Shown: positions 43,198 to 52,743, numbered from the stretch's first letter. The stretch is DNA of 64,000 bases from JAVBSX01 sp051660685 (GCA_051660685.1 JBOFQB010000091.1:1-64000), one strand, 5' to 3'. Numbers and translations: made by a program. Notes: generated by a model not told the origin, from the sequence alone.

Positions 43198-44715
43198 TCA
43201 CTTCGCAAAGCTGTGGATCAGCGTCATTTCCCGGACGGTCTTACTGTCAGGGTCGAAGACCCTGATACTCACCTTGATCCCCCGAAGAGGCTCCGAATAC
43301 GGAGGAGGACACTCCCATTCAGTAATGTTGTCAATAATCCCGTCGGGAGGACCTGAACGACCAGGATCGTCGATCTGATTCATCCCGGGTCTGCCAATCT
43401 CATAAAAATCCGTCCAAGTGTCATAAACACAGGGTAATAACCCTTGAGTTGGCAACAGATTTCTTAGCAAGTTATACCGTCCCTGTCCTTGAAAAAAGAA
43501 AGCAGAACCAAATTCCCCTAAATTGATGTAACGGTTTAGAGTCTCCTCCCAGACCTGAACGTCAAAACTCAACACATTCTTCAAAATAACGTCTTCGCCC
43601 GTTCGGTCAAGCGGGAGACTATTCCCGAGTAAATCCAAATCGCCCGTTTTTTGGTTGACCTCATTCCAAGGAAGCGGTTTCAGCCAAAAATCAATAAACG
43701 GAACGGGAGGTGTTATTGTTTGGGGATACGAGGAACTGTCAGGAGGGGTCGGGGAAGGTGGAACGGGACTGTAATTCAGCGCAGGAGTTGTGTCTGAAGT
43801 ATTTGTCGGAGGTGTCGTAAAGCCCAATGCAATCATATTTGCCGTAAAAGACAATCCGGCGTTCCAAGTGCGCGTTGGACTTGTGGGAGGGTCCAGAAAC
43901 GCACATTCGGCAAGAGTTGGGAGTCGCAGAAAGTAAACGGCGGAATTGATGTGAATACCATCTTTAACCGTTCCCGGAGTTGGCGGACCTGTCCAATGTC
44001 CAAAACGGTTTTCACGAATCGTCAGATCATCCAACGTGTTCGCAACCATTCCAGTCGGATTACCAGATGCGTCAAAAACAGGATGAGCTGAAATGTCGAA
44101 TTCGCTGTAAAAACCTTCTCCTTTTTGCATATTCAGAGCGTACTTCCCCAACTCCTGTTGCAAGAGCGAATCCGGGATAATCAGCAGAACGCGACGGTAA
44201 AGGGTTGTTCCTCGGACAAACCAAGCGATTTCGGCTGTACTCGATTCAATAATGCCCAATGAACCACATCGTCCGCGAAACGGTTCACCAACCGGGGCAG
44301 TTGCCGTAAACATCACAATATCGTCCGTATCTCCAACCGTATTGTCATAAGCATTATCCGTTGAATCTGCGTTCAGCGCAATCTCCGAGGTTCTGACATA
44401 ACCGTTGCTCTGCAATTGTCCGTTAGAATAGGCGGCGCCCATTCCTTCGATGAGGCAGAAATAACCTTTGTTGGTCCCGATTTTGACCGGCGGGGCTTCG
44501 TTCGGGTCCGCCGTCATTAACGAAAGGTCCTTCTCAAGACGGTTCTTCGCATTTCGCAAATCACTCAAGGTGTTCAACACCGAACTGGTATTGGCAATGG
44601 AACCGCCAATGAGGCTGAACAGTTGGGTCACGACTAACATGAGCATCATCATCAGCGCAACCGAAATGATGATTTCAATCAGCGTGTACGCCCGTCGATG
44701 TGAATAAGGTCGCAT
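43198..44715 (-). CDS. Large pseudopilin-like protein (GspJ/PulJ-type)
   Basis: 505 residues from ATG 44715. The prepilin site is HRRAY|TLIEIIISVALMMML with Glu at +5 after a short basic leader, followed by a helix and DLRNAKNRLEKDLSLMTADP. This resembles GspJ, but the protein is more than twice its usual size; a long Pro/Thr/Asn-rich body (PPTNTSDTTPALNYSPVPP) follows and ends in a beta-rich part (GIKVSIRVFDPDSKTVREMT) that is the normal C-terminal region of minor pseudopilins. Isolated gene, convergent with the porin. Confidence 0.8.
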   Translation of the reverse strand: MRPYSHRRAYTLIEIIISVALMMMLMLVVTQLFSLIGGSIANTSSVLNTLSDLRNAKNRLEKDLSLMTADPNEAPPVKIGTNKGYFCLIEGMGAAYSNGQLQSNGYVRTSEIALNADSTDNAYDNTVGDTDDIVMFTATAPVGEPFRGRCGSLGIIESSTAEIAWFVRGTTLYRRVLLIIPDSLLQQELGKYALNMQKGEGFYSEFDISAHPVFDASGNPTGMVANTLDDLTIRENRFGHWTGPPTPGTVKDGIHINSAVYFLRLPTLAECAFLDPPTSPTRTWNAGLSFTANMIALGFTTPPTNTSDTTPALNYSPVPPSPTPPDSSSYPQTITPPVPFIDFWLKPLPWNEVNQKTGDLDLLGNSLPLDRTGEDVILKNVLSFDVQVWEETLNRYINLGEFGSAFFFQGQGRYNLLRNLLPTQGLLPCVYDTWTDFYEIGRPGMNQIDDPGRSGPPDGIIDNITEWECPPPYSEPLRGIKVSIRVFDPDSKTVREMTLIHSFAK

Positions 44716-44741
44716 GATATTAGAGGGGGAATAGATGAATA

Positions 44742-44806
44742 GTTTAGCCGAGGAACAACGTTCCGCGCGCTTTTCGGACGCGCGATACGTTGTATCGCGG
44801 CTAAAC
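44742..44806. repeat. Two-armed palindromic repeat, copy 8
   Basis: GTTTAGCCGAGGAACAACG to GTATCGCGGCTAAAC; both arms intact. It lies between the start of the pseudopilin gene (44715) and the end of the phosphatase gene (44918). Confidence 0.9.
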
Positions 44807-44917
44807 GGGATGTGTTTTTGCGTGAGAAACGTCGTACCACGCTCAACGGGATGTATATCTATCTCTATTTCACCCCGAAAAAGAGGAAAAGTCAAGAGTA
44901 AAAATGGTAAATATCAC

Positions 44918-46606
44918 CTATTCGGCGTTGCGACCAAAAATAACCAGACTTTGATCGTCCGTTTGCGGGGCACGACCAGCAAAACTGCGAACCGCTGTCA
45001 CTAAATTCCGCCCCAATTGGTCAACCGGAGATTGACGGAAATTGTTCAGGTTCTCCTTGATCCCCGAAATCGAGAAAAATCGGTTCTCACTGTTCATTGC
45101 ATCCGTCAACCCGTCACTCAATATGACAAAGGATTCGCCCGGGCCAAGCTCCAGTTCGCATCCTCGATATTCCGTTCCGGGCATCACCCCTAAGGGCAAA
45201 CCGCCGTTATCATTCGGCAATTCAATCGGAACGTCATTCGGTCGGACCAGAATCGGCGGGAGATGACCCGCATTGAAATACTCGATTCGATTCGTTCTCG
45301 GGTCAAGCACCGAAAGTAAAAACGTGATGAACCGATCATCCCAACGACTGTCAGAAAACGAATTGTTCAGACGAATCATCGCCTGTTCCAGTGTTGATTC
45401 CATAAGGAGGGAATAACGGACTTCGGCGGACAATTTCGCCATTAAAAGTGCGGCGGAGATACCTTTACCAGAAACGTCCCCCAGAGTAATTGCAATCCGA
45501 CCATCTCTGAGCGGAATAAAATCGTAATAATCCCCTCCCAAAAAACGGGCGGGCTGATAATAATCGAAGAAACCATAACCGGGGACTTTAGGGTGTACAA
45601 TCGGGAGAAAACCTCGTTGGACGTGATGTGCGATGTTAAGCTCTCGCTCCATCATTCGTTCCTGCATTGCCGATTCATGCAATCGGGTGTTCTCAATCGC
45701 AACCGCCATTTGATAGGCGACGCTGACGAGGAGGTCAAGGTCGTTGTAGTTGAACTTTTTCCCGCTTGTCCTCGTGTCAACTTGAATCGCTCCCAGACAT
45801 TCTCGCTGTTCGGAATCCATGATCGGGGTTGCCATAATGGAACAGATATGAAAATTCATAATACTGTCACTTGGGTCGAACCGGGAATCATTTTTGGCAT
45901 CATCGGAGAGAATGGCGGCTTTGCTTTGGACAACCCGTTCGATGATGGAACGGGTGATTCGGAAGGAGTCCTGCGAGCGGGGATTACGGTGTCGAAACGC
46001 TTTCAATTCAAGTCGGTTCGTTTTTTCATCATTGAGCAGGATGTAGGCACAATCGGCTTGGGGAAAGATTTTGAGCAAATTGGTCAACAATTGGGGGAGG
46101 ACCTGATCGAGGGCGGACCCGAGATGCCGACCAATTTCGATGAGCGCGCGGAGTTTCATCTCGGCATTCGCGGGGTTAATCACCGATTTCTCCCCTTCCA
46201 GACTGATTTGTGATGTTATCTGGATTCCTTCATCTAACATGGAATCGTCAAGGATGACCCCGGATAAATCATGATGTTGTCCTGTGTCATGTCGGAGAAG
46301 TTCCGAATCCGCATTCTCGGCAATCACCTTCAACTCGACATCACAAATACGAACAACATCGCCGTCATAAAGTTTTTTCTTTGACTCAAGCGATTGCCCG
46401 TTCAAGGAGGTTCCATTCCGACTATGCAGGTCTTCTAGGTAAAAACCGTCGGATTCTCGTAAGATACGGGCATGTTCCCGGCTGACCGCGCCGTGATCGA
46501 GAACGACCTCACAACAGGGATGTCGTCCGATAATCAACGAATCACCCGTCAACGGGTATGTCTCCTCGCTCGTGTACTCAGTCGTCAAAGAGCGCAAAAA
46601 AGCCAT
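44918..46606 (-). CDS. FHA-GAF-SpoIIE (PP2C-type) serine phosphatase
   Basis: 562 residues, cytoplasmic. An FHA domain (residues ~20-95; LIIGRHPCCEVVLDHGAVSR, EDLHSRNGTSLNG) binds phosphothreonine. A GAF domain follows (~150-310), with a SMAT-like core and IENTRLHESAMQER linker. The SpoIIE phosphatase (~340-560) has LGGDYYDFIPL, GDVSGKGISAALLMAK, YFNAGHLPPILVR and FVILSDGLTDAMN, the metal-binding acids of PP2C. In Bacteria such RsbU-like proteins control sigma factors through anti-sigma antagonists. No antagonist or kinase is next to it. Confidence 0.93.
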   Translation of the reverse strand: MAFLRSLTTEYTSEETYPLTGDSLIIGRHPCCEVVLDHGAVSREHARILRESDGFYLEDLHSRNGTSLNGQSLESKKKLYDGDVVRICDVELKVIAENADSELLRHDTGQHHDLSGVILDDSMLDEGIQITSQISLEGEKSVINPANAEMKLRALIEIGRHLGSALDQVLPQLLTNLLKIFPQADCAYILLNDEKTNRLELKAFRHRNPRSQDSFRITRSIIERVVQSKAAILSDDAKNDSRFDPSDSIMNFHICSIMATPIMDSEQRECLGAIQVDTRTSGKKFNYNDLDLLVSVAYQMAVAIENTRLHESAMQERMMERELNIAHHVQRGFLPIVHPKVPGYGFFDYYQPARFLGGDYYDFIPLRDGRIAITLGDVSGKGISAALLMAKLSAEVRYSLLMESTLEQAMIRLNNSFSDSRWDDRFITFLLSVLDPRTNRIEYFNAGHLPPILVRPNDVPIELPNDNGGLPLGVMPGTEYRGCELELGPGESFVILSDGLTDAMNSENRFFSISGIKENLNNFRQSPVDQLGRNLVTAVRSFAGRAPQTDDQSLVIFGRNAE

Positions 46607-46732
46607 TTTTCTCTTCCCCCAAAAAAGTGTCTGAAAAACAATTCGGTTCTGTCACCCCCCCAACAGTCCACCCTCTATCCTACGCGAAATGAACCTTTTC
46701 GTCAAATCCCCCGGATTCGGGAAAAAGAAAGG

Positions 46733-46772
46733 GGGTAGGGAATTGGGGATAGGGAATTGGGGATAGGGAGGA
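46733..46772. repeat. G-rich array (GGGAATTGGGGATA)
   Basis: Units of TAGGGAATTGGGGATAGGGA, a 7-bp-based repeat related to those at 39908 and 49379. Runs of three to four G on the plus strand. Confidence 0.75.
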
Positions 46773-46828
46773 AGACGAGGATTTTGCCGTTTCGAGCGGT
46801 TCAATAATTGGTATTGACGATAACATAG

Positions 46829-47084
46829 TATCTTAGCCGCATAGCGGCGACCCTATTGTAGCCCGGGGTGAAGCGCAGCGCAACCCCGGGTTAGGTGCAG
46901 CACAAAAAAAGAGCTGCGTAGCTGCGACATAATAAAAAATACACGCCAATACGTTGCCAATCTGTGATTGTGTCGCTCTTACAGAGCTTGTTTTGTTGGG
47001 GGGACCCTTAACCCGGGGTTGCGGTCGCTTATGCTCCCTTCACCCCGGGCTACAATAATGTCGCTGCTATGCAGCTAAGAGATA
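46829..47084. repeat. GC-rich inverted-repeat element, 256 bp
   Basis: TATCTTAGCCGCATAGCGGC at the left end and the nearly complementary ATGCAGCTAAGAGATA at the right end continue inward for about 45 bases (TAGCCCGGGGTGAAG on both sides). The middle contains further small palindromes (ACAGAGCTTG). The left half is shared with the repeat at 52907. No coding sequence. Confidence 0.75.
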
Positions 47085-47160
47085 CAATCCTTGAATTTCA
47101 AGACACAAAAAATTTCTGCGTCAAAATACATGCAATGTGCATGCCAATTATTGAAATGCG

Positions 47161-47195
47161 CTAAACGCGATACAACGTATCGCGCGTTCAGAACC
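47161..47195. repeat. Two-armed palindromic repeat, partial copy 9
   Basis: Only the GATAC arm (CTAAACGCGATACAACGTAT) is kept. It lies 17 bases from the stop codon of the gene at 47212. Confidence 0.75.
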
Positions 47196-47211
47196 GGTTT
47201 ACGTCATTGTT

Positions 47212-49167
47212 TCACATTTTACTTCCAAGATACGGTTTTGCAGGTCGGGGCGCAACCCTAGAACGTGTTTGAGGGTGAACAGGTGAAACAGTTGGCGATT
47301 TCGTCGGAGTTTGACCCGGTTCGGGCGCAACATGACTGAGCGGTTGCGTCTGTTTGCCCGCTTGGACAACCATTTGCCCGATTTCAGTTTCCTCTGCAAA
47401 ACCGATCAAATCACTCGGTGATTCCTCCTCAACCCCTTGATCTTCGTTTTCCCCTTCTAGGTCCTGCAAAAGAGCAGGGGAGGGGGAATCGGGAAGAACG
47501 GGGGGGAAAACCGGAATCGGTAATGTTTGGGGCAATGTTTGGCTTTGCAACGGTTTCACGCTCTCCTTTTGTGTCCCAACAACCTGTTTAAGCGGTTTCG
47601 TCGCCGCTTTCTGTCCCGACACCTCGCCCCCTTTGCCCGCAATTTCACTCCCCCCTATTTCCGACGTTTCGTTGACACGACGGATCGAACGCTTGTTCGG
47701 TTGGACCTGTTTGGACGGTTGAGCAGGTTGAACCGTCTTTTCAATTTCAACGGAATCGGCGATTGCAACAAACGGTTCCTCAAGAATCATCTCGGCAATT
47801 GGCATCTCTTCCGATTCTGTCACCATGATGTTGCGGATTTGCGACACCCCAACATTTTCATGTCGGGCCAATTCAACCGCAAGTCGTTCTGATTTCACTT
47901 CCTGTGAAGCAGGACTTAACAGGGAGTTGGCCAAGAATCCCGATTTTTTGGGACGCTGACGCAAACCCTGTATTCCGCCGAACTCATTTTCAAGCTCCAC
48001 CATTTGCAACTGAACCTCTTGTTGCTCTTGCAATTCACGCAACGACTTCTCTTGCGCGGTCATTGGGGTCGGTTTGCTGCTCTTTCCGCCCAACCCGAGC
48101 TTTTCACCGAGAGAAAAAGGGAGTCCGTTCGCCGGATTCCCTCCTGTTCTCCCTGAATCGGGCAAAAGTTGTTGATTGATCCCGTTCGGGGCAATTTTCG
48201 TCCCTTCTGGAATACTCGTCCCAAGTGCTTTTCCCAATTGACGTAATCGGGCCTTTTCCTCATTCTCAACCGCCTCTTCGGTCGCCAATCCCTCTGTTCG
48301 CTGAAAAACCGGTTTCGTCGGAACACCATGATACTTGGGATACGGCATTGACGATTTAGGAGCCGATTTCGCGGAATTGGTCGAATTAGCCGAATTTGTC
48401 GATTCCTGCGGATTCGGAAAACCGGCATTTGCTGTTGACCCGGCATACGCTTGCCCGGTCATCATTGCCGGATTGGGCGGAAAAGCCCCTTGAACCGGCA
48501 TAAGGGCCGGATTCATGCCGGGATTGGCAATATAGGGCATTTGGGCAACAGGAGATGGAAAAGAGGTTCCCCCGGGACCCGGTTGAAACGATTGAGCAGG
48601 AGAGGGGGGGTAAAAAGGAGCATTGGGACCTTGATTTGGAGCAGGATAGGGGTTGACCATAACAGGTTGTCCCGTCATTGCGTTCTGCATGAGAATGCCG
48701 GGCATTCCGGGCAAAACCGGTTGCATCACTGAACGTTGTCCGGTTCTTGGATCAATAACGGCAATCATAACAGTTGGTTGGGGAATGGGACCGGGATAGG
48801 GGAGGGGGGGCATCATTCCGGGGAAAGGAGCAGCAGGATAGGGGGGGGGGTACATAACAAGCGGGTTGGGAAACATTTGGGGCGCTTCAGAGGAAGTCTC
48901 CTCAGACCCCTCAACCGTTTTGGGCGCAAGCGCACAACGCAAACAGCCCGTTCGTCCGCAAGGAGAATGATGACCCGAATCATCCTTCTTGCGAGATTTG
49001 GTCGGCTTGTTTCGGTTCAATTCAAGGGACCAATCACTTCGGACAGCAACTCCCGGTTTAAGACATTCGACGGAACAGCCGCATAAACAGCCGCACAACA
49101 AGGAGAGGAGTAAAATGAAGCTGATTGGCGCGAATTTACGCAATTTGGTCAAAGCAGGAAATTCCAT
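47212..49167 (-). CDS. Pro-rich putative lipoprotein
   Basis: 651 residues. Hydrophobic leader with cysteines at the right place (LLLSLLCGCLCGCSVEC), so probably a lipoprotein, though the lipobox is not canonical. Two CxxC-like clusters follow (HSPCGRTGCLRC). The rest is Pro/Gly/Met/Asn-rich (MYPPPYPAAPFPGMMPPLPY) with a short DPRTGQRSVMQPVLPGMPG motif, then charged Gln/Glu/Lys segments and Pro/Thr-rich end. Residues ~250-275 contain a NSANSTNSAKSAPKS repeat. No enzyme domain; a surface or wall-linked role is likely. Codon use is like its neighbours. Confidence 0.6.
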   Translation of the reverse strand: MEFPALTKLRKFAPISFILLLSLLCGCLCGCSVECLKPGVAVRSDWSLELNRNKPTKSRKKDDSGHHSPCGRTGCLRCALAPKTVEGSEETSSEAPQMFPNPLVMYPPPYPAAPFPGMMPPLPYPGPIPQPTVMIAVIDPRTGQRSVMQPVLPGMPGILMQNAMTGQPVMVNPYPAPNQGPNAPFYPPSPAQSFQPGPGGTSFPSPVAQMPYIANPGMNPALMPVQGAFPPNPAMMTGQAYAGSTANAGFPNPQESTNSANSTNSAKSAPKSSMPYPKYHGVPTKPVFQRTEGLATEEAVENEEKARLRQLGKALGTSIPEGTKIAPNGINQQLLPDSGRTGGNPANGLPFSLGEKLGLGGKSSKPTPMTAQEKSLRELQEQQEVQLQMVELENEFGGIQGLRQRPKKSGFLANSLLSPASQEVKSERLAVELARHENVGVSQIRNIMVTESEEMPIAEMILEEPFVAIADSVEIEKTVQPAQPSKQVQPNKRSIRRVNETSEIGGSEIAGKGGEVSGQKAATKPLKQVVGTQKESVKPLQSQTLPQTLPIPVFPPVLPDSPSPALLQDLEGENEDQGVEEESPSDLIGFAEETEIGQMVVQAGKQTQPLSHVAPEPGQTPTKSPTVSPVHPQTRSRVAPRPAKPYLGSKM

Positions 49168-49321
49168 TGCTCTTCAAAATACGGTGTTGTGAAACCGAAA
49201 CCGGTTTCGGAAATGATGTATCATTTCTACTATCGACCACAACACCCGTTAAAATCAGAATAATCGGAAAATTTTTCCTATTTTGTTTATTGTCCAATAC
49301 TGTTGTCACAACCCAACGTCC

Positions 49322-49370
49322 GGCTTGCGCCGAGCTAAGTACGCGCGATACGTTGTATCGCGGCTCAACG
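49322..49370. repeat. Two-armed palindromic repeat, partial copy 10
   Basis: GGCTTGCGCCGAGCTAAGTA then CGCGCGATACGTTGTATCGC; the leading part matches that of copy 2 (4368). Confidence 0.75.
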
Positions 49371-49378
49371 GGAACTCC

Positions 49379-49459
49379 TTCCTTCCTATTCTCTATTCCC
49401 TACACCCTATTCCCTATTCCCTATTCCCTATTCTCTATTCCCTATTCCCTAACCCCTAT
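49379..49459. repeat. Heptamer array (CTATTCC)n directly after the ABC permease gene
   Basis: About ten near-perfect CTATTCC units. In the transcript of the preceding minus-strand gene they read GGAATAG with runs of three G. Perfect units alternate with small variants (CTATTCT, CTACACC). Confidence 0.88.
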
Positions 49460-49466
49460 CCTCGAC

Positions 49467-51371
49467 TCAATCAACCGTTGTTCGTCCCGTTGCAACATCA
49501 AATTCGTCAACAGCGGGAATTAACATTGCAAGGGTTGTAAATCCATACGCCCCGATTACAGCAATGAAAACCAGATGATATTGGCCGAGCAGGAGACTGG
49601 TGATTGCGTAAAAGGTCGCAATTGGGAGAATAAAGGAGGAGAGAAGGATTGCGTTGGACGGATTTTTTGCTCCTAAGGTCACATACAACCCGATTGCACC
49701 TCCAACCATAAAAGCCAAAAAAGGTTGCAATTGGGCTTCAAAAGACCCGCTGAACGCAACCATGATCCACATGCAGGTTGCAATCCCAACAAAGAGAAAA
49801 AAGATAATGCCCAGACTGGTTGCGGTCGCACTTCGAGAATTGACATATTGCATTCCAATATGCAGACCAATCATGACGACAAACCCGTAAAGGGTCAAGA
49901 GACCGAGGAACAGGAACATGAGGGGAACGAACTCGATTGCCCCTTTGCAATACAGATAAACGCAAAGGGCAAGAGGAAAGAGGACCATTTCCTTGGAGTT
50001 CCAGAAAATTCCTCCCAATTTTCCGTAAATGAATTCTTTCGGGGTCAAATCACTGACAAGGAGCAGGTCAAATGTTCCTCCGTCCCGTTCGGAGGTGAGT
50101 GAGGTAACGGCTTGCGCGTTGACGAGAACGAGAGAGAGCAAAAAAAGCGGAATAAGGGGGGGAAGTAATTGTTCGGGAGAAACGACGACATTGGTTTTGA
50201 GAATACCGTTTAAGACGAGGACACAGAGCAGGAAGAACAGGAAATAGGTTGCGCGAACGATCCACATTTTTTTTCCATACGCTTTGGTACAGATTTCCCG
50301 CCAAATAATCGGATTGTCCCAAACATGCCGCACTTTACCATTTTCGCCAATTCCGTGTTTTCCAACGACATCCTGCGATTTCGGGACACTCCCATTTTCT
50401 ATCCCGATCATCTTCTCATTCGGTCCGCCTTGATCTTCCAATCCAACAACAATCTCACTTCGTTCAAGAGCCTTTTCAACCAAATCCATTTCCTGTTCTT
50501 TTCGCCAAGTATCTTCTTCCATAACGGTACTTCGGGTTTCTCGTGAGGGGTTCCAGACCCGAATCATGCTGATTGCAAGACCGTTAATCAGAAGGATCAG
50601 GGAACTGCAAACGAGGAGGAACCCGGCGATTGGTCGCACAACCATCCAAAACGTCCCCGCAAACATCAAGGTCGTCTCTGAATCAAAAAGACTCGGATAC
50701 AAAGCAGTCAACATTGCTCTCCAGGGACTCAATGCAGCTGCAATTGTTGGGGCCGAAACACCCAACCAATGTTGTCCAAAGAGACCGAAACCGAGCAGTT
50801 CGCAAAATCCAAACCAGAAAACCAATGTCAACAGGGTAATTGCAAGTGCTTGAAAGGTTTTGTCGCGCCAAAGTGCAATACAGGAACCGAGACTGCCGCA
50901 AACGATTGCGGAAAAGGCCGTTACGAGCATAACGCGAACGATCTGGGGATAAGAGACACCCCCGAGAACGGCGATCATCATAAAAATGGGGAGCGAGACG
51001 GCGATCATAACGAGGACGTTGAGGAGACTGGCGAGGAGTTTGCCAAGAACGAGTTCGGACCCTGACATTCGGGTCAGGAGGAGTAAAATCAACGTCTTTT
51101 TGTCTTTTTCCTGCGCAACAGCACTTGCCGAGAACATGGAGGAAAAGAAGAGAACGAGAATCAGTTGGAAGGGGGCGAGAAAGAGGAAGAGCGTGAACGC
51201 AAATCGGGCAAAATCTCCTGTATCACGAACAAGTTGGGTTCCCGTCAAGACCAACCAAGCGGTTGAGACGAGGAGGAGGAGGATCAAACCGTAAACGGCC
51301 CGGGCGACGAACGTCCAAGGACGACGAGGGGCGATTGTTACTTCTCTTGCAAAAACCGGACCAATGAACAT
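49467..51371 (-). CDS. ABC-2 type transport permease, two-part
   Basis: 634 residues with about 12 predicted helices in two halves of six separated by a hydrophilic linker (~residues 270-350). The first half opens with GPVFAREVTIAPRRPWTFVA and has the ABC-2 pattern SAVAQEKDKKTLILLLLTRM; the second half repeats it with LTSERDGGTFDLLLVSDLTP. The EKDxxTL/ERDGGTFD motifs are the cytoplasmic loops that contact the ATPase. No ATP-binding subunit is next to it, so it probably works with one coded elsewhere. Exported substrate unknown. Confidence 0.87.
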   Translation of the reverse strand: MFIGPVFAREVTIAPRRPWTFVARAVYGLILLLLVSTAWLVLTGTQLVRDTGDFARFAFTLFLFLAPFQLILVLFFSSMFSASAVAQEKDKKTLILLLLTRMSGSELVLGKLLASLLNVLVMIAVSLPIFMMIAVLGGVSYPQIVRVMLVTAFSAIVCGSLGSCIALWRDKTFQALAITLLTLVFWFGFCELLGFGLFGQHWLGVSAPTIAAALSPWRAMLTALYPSLFDSETTLMFAGTFWMVVRPIAGFLLVCSSLILLINGLAISMIRVWNPSRETRSTVMEEDTWRKEQEMDLVEKALERSEIVVGLEDQGGPNEKMIGIENGSVPKSQDVVGKHGIGENGKVRHVWDNPIIWREICTKAYGKKMWIVRATYFLFFLLCVLVLNGILKTNVVVSPEQLLPPLIPLFLLSLVLVNAQAVTSLTSERDGGTFDLLLVSDLTPKEFIYGKLGGIFWNSKEMVLFPLALCVYLYCKGAIEFVPLMFLFLGLLTLYGFVVMIGLHIGMQYVNSRSATATSLGIIFFLFVGIATCMWIMVAFSGSFEAQLQPFLAFMVGGAIGLYVTLGAKNPSNAILLSSFILPIATFYAITSLLLGQYHLVFIAVIGAYGFTTLAMLIPAVDEFDVATGRTTVD

Positions 51372-51504
51372 GACAGAGCAGGGGAGGGAAGGGGGGAAGG
51401 AGAAAAGGGAACGAACACGCCGTTGGACTCTACACCCGAGTTTTTTATACCCTTGAAATTCTACTACAACCCTGTCAACCTGTATACCCCTTTTTGCCCA
51501 ACAT

Positions 51505-52710
51505 TCATTTCAATGAGTCGAGTGAAACCCGAATGAAACGGGGCCGATAAATTTCGGCATCTTTGAAAACCAACATTTCATCGTCCATTGAGTTAACGTT
51601 GAACGAAATCAGCAACTCCCCGGTTCTCGAAAGAACCGGATGTCCTTTTGCATTATACGCAAACGGTTTCCCTTTTAATCCCCTTGTGACGGTTTCTTCG
51701 AAGAGAATCTGCTCTTCCCCAAACGGTCCAACAGGAGAATCGCCAATTCGGGCTGCAATTTTTGAACTCATTGTTCCGGGGGAATAGACAAGAAGGAATT
51801 TCCCTTTTTGTGGACCAGAAAAAATCGGCGTTAGACTCATTTCAGGTGAGACCTGACCCGTTATTCCAACTACTCTTGCCAAATCGTTTCCCCAAACAGC
51901 ACAACCCTGTTCGTCATTCCCCTCGTAATACGTCCATTTTCCAAAATTCTCAACCTCTTCCGGTTTGAATCGGGCTGCAACTAAAAGACGTTGCAAATCA
52001 GGATTACGGACATCACGAAAACCGTAAACGTAGACAAATTCGTCCCCCAACCCCGCAGATGCAGTCGGGAAAAACTCCAAAACGGCTCCACCTAAAAAGA
52101 CATTCGGTTCTCCGTCTGAAAAGGACATTAAACGAGGACTGGTCCTAGAATCCCTGATAATGACAGCGTTCTTAAAATCCGGCTCATCTTCCTTAATTGG
52201 CAATCGAAGTAGATCGACCCCAACCTGACGAAAACCGAACATCCCTTCTCCTTGTTTCTCCAATTCCAACAAAAAGACGTAAAGATTGGCCCCGAGAACA
52301 AAACAATCGCCAATCCAATACCAGTTTCCTTTTTTTTCCGGCAAGAAAGGCAGATTAGACGTTCTCGGTCGGTCTTCAGGATAATAAAACCGAATTGCAT
52401 CCTGTTGCGGTTCATTCCCTTTCAGCAAAGCAAAAGAGTGATTGGGCATTTTGACCGATGATCGCTGCTTCGTCTGCGGATCAACATCCCCGATCATTGT
52501 GTCGCTGAAAACAAAAAACGTCCTCTGATTCGGACGATTCTCTATTCCCTCGAAAATGGTCCCGTCCAGATTGACGGAATATATCCCGTCAGCCCCGCTC
52601 CAACCGGAATTCCGGTCAAACAAATCCGTCCAACCGGTTTCCATGACCGTTTGCGCTGAAACAGCAACAACGGAAAACAGGACAAACAACGACAACAGAA
52701 CAGTTCTCAT
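51505..52710 (-). CDS. Secreted DUF4185/DUF5005-like five-bladed propeller protein
   Basis: 401 residues from ATG 52710, with signal peptide (TVLLSLFVLFSVVAVSAQ). The motifs FDRNSGWSGADGIYSVNLDG, TFFVFSDTMIGDV and LVYSPGTMSSKIAARIGDS with PVGPFG resemble the glycosyl-hydrolase-like five-bladed propellers grouped as DUF4185/DUF5005. The FSDTxIG segment is characteristic. It may act on or bind an external polysaccharide; activity is not established. Stand-alone gene. Confidence 0.75.
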   Translation of the reverse strand: MRTVLLSLFVLFSVVAVSAQTVMETGWTDLFDRNSGWSGADGIYSVNLDGTIFEGIENRPNQRTFFVFSDTMIGDVDPQTKQRSSVKMPNHSFALLKGNEPQQDAIRFYYPEDRPRTSNLPFLPEKKGNWYWIGDCFVLGANLYVFLLELEKQGEGMFGFRQVGVDLLRLPIKEDEPDFKNAVIIRDSRTSPRLMSFSDGEPNVFLGGAVLEFFPTASAGLGDEFVYVYGFRDVRNPDLQRLLVAARFKPEEVENFGKWTYYEGNDEQGCAVWGNDLARVVGITGQVSPEMSLTPIFSGPQKGKFLLVYSPGTMSSKIAARIGDSPVGPFGEEQILFEETVTRGLKGKPFAYNAKGHPVLSRTGELLISFNVNSMDDEMLVFKDAEIYRPRFIRVSLDSLK

Positions 52711-52743
52711 CCTCGTCACTTTGGGGTTCCTCGAAGAATTCAA

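Noticed and set aside
49379..49459. CRISPR-like direct repeats
   Set aside because: Units are only 7 bases with no spacers; it is a simple tandem array. No cas gene is in the window.
49283..49540. Frame with IPYSLFPILYSLFP repeats
   Set aside because: It is a translation of the CTATTCC array; no gene features.
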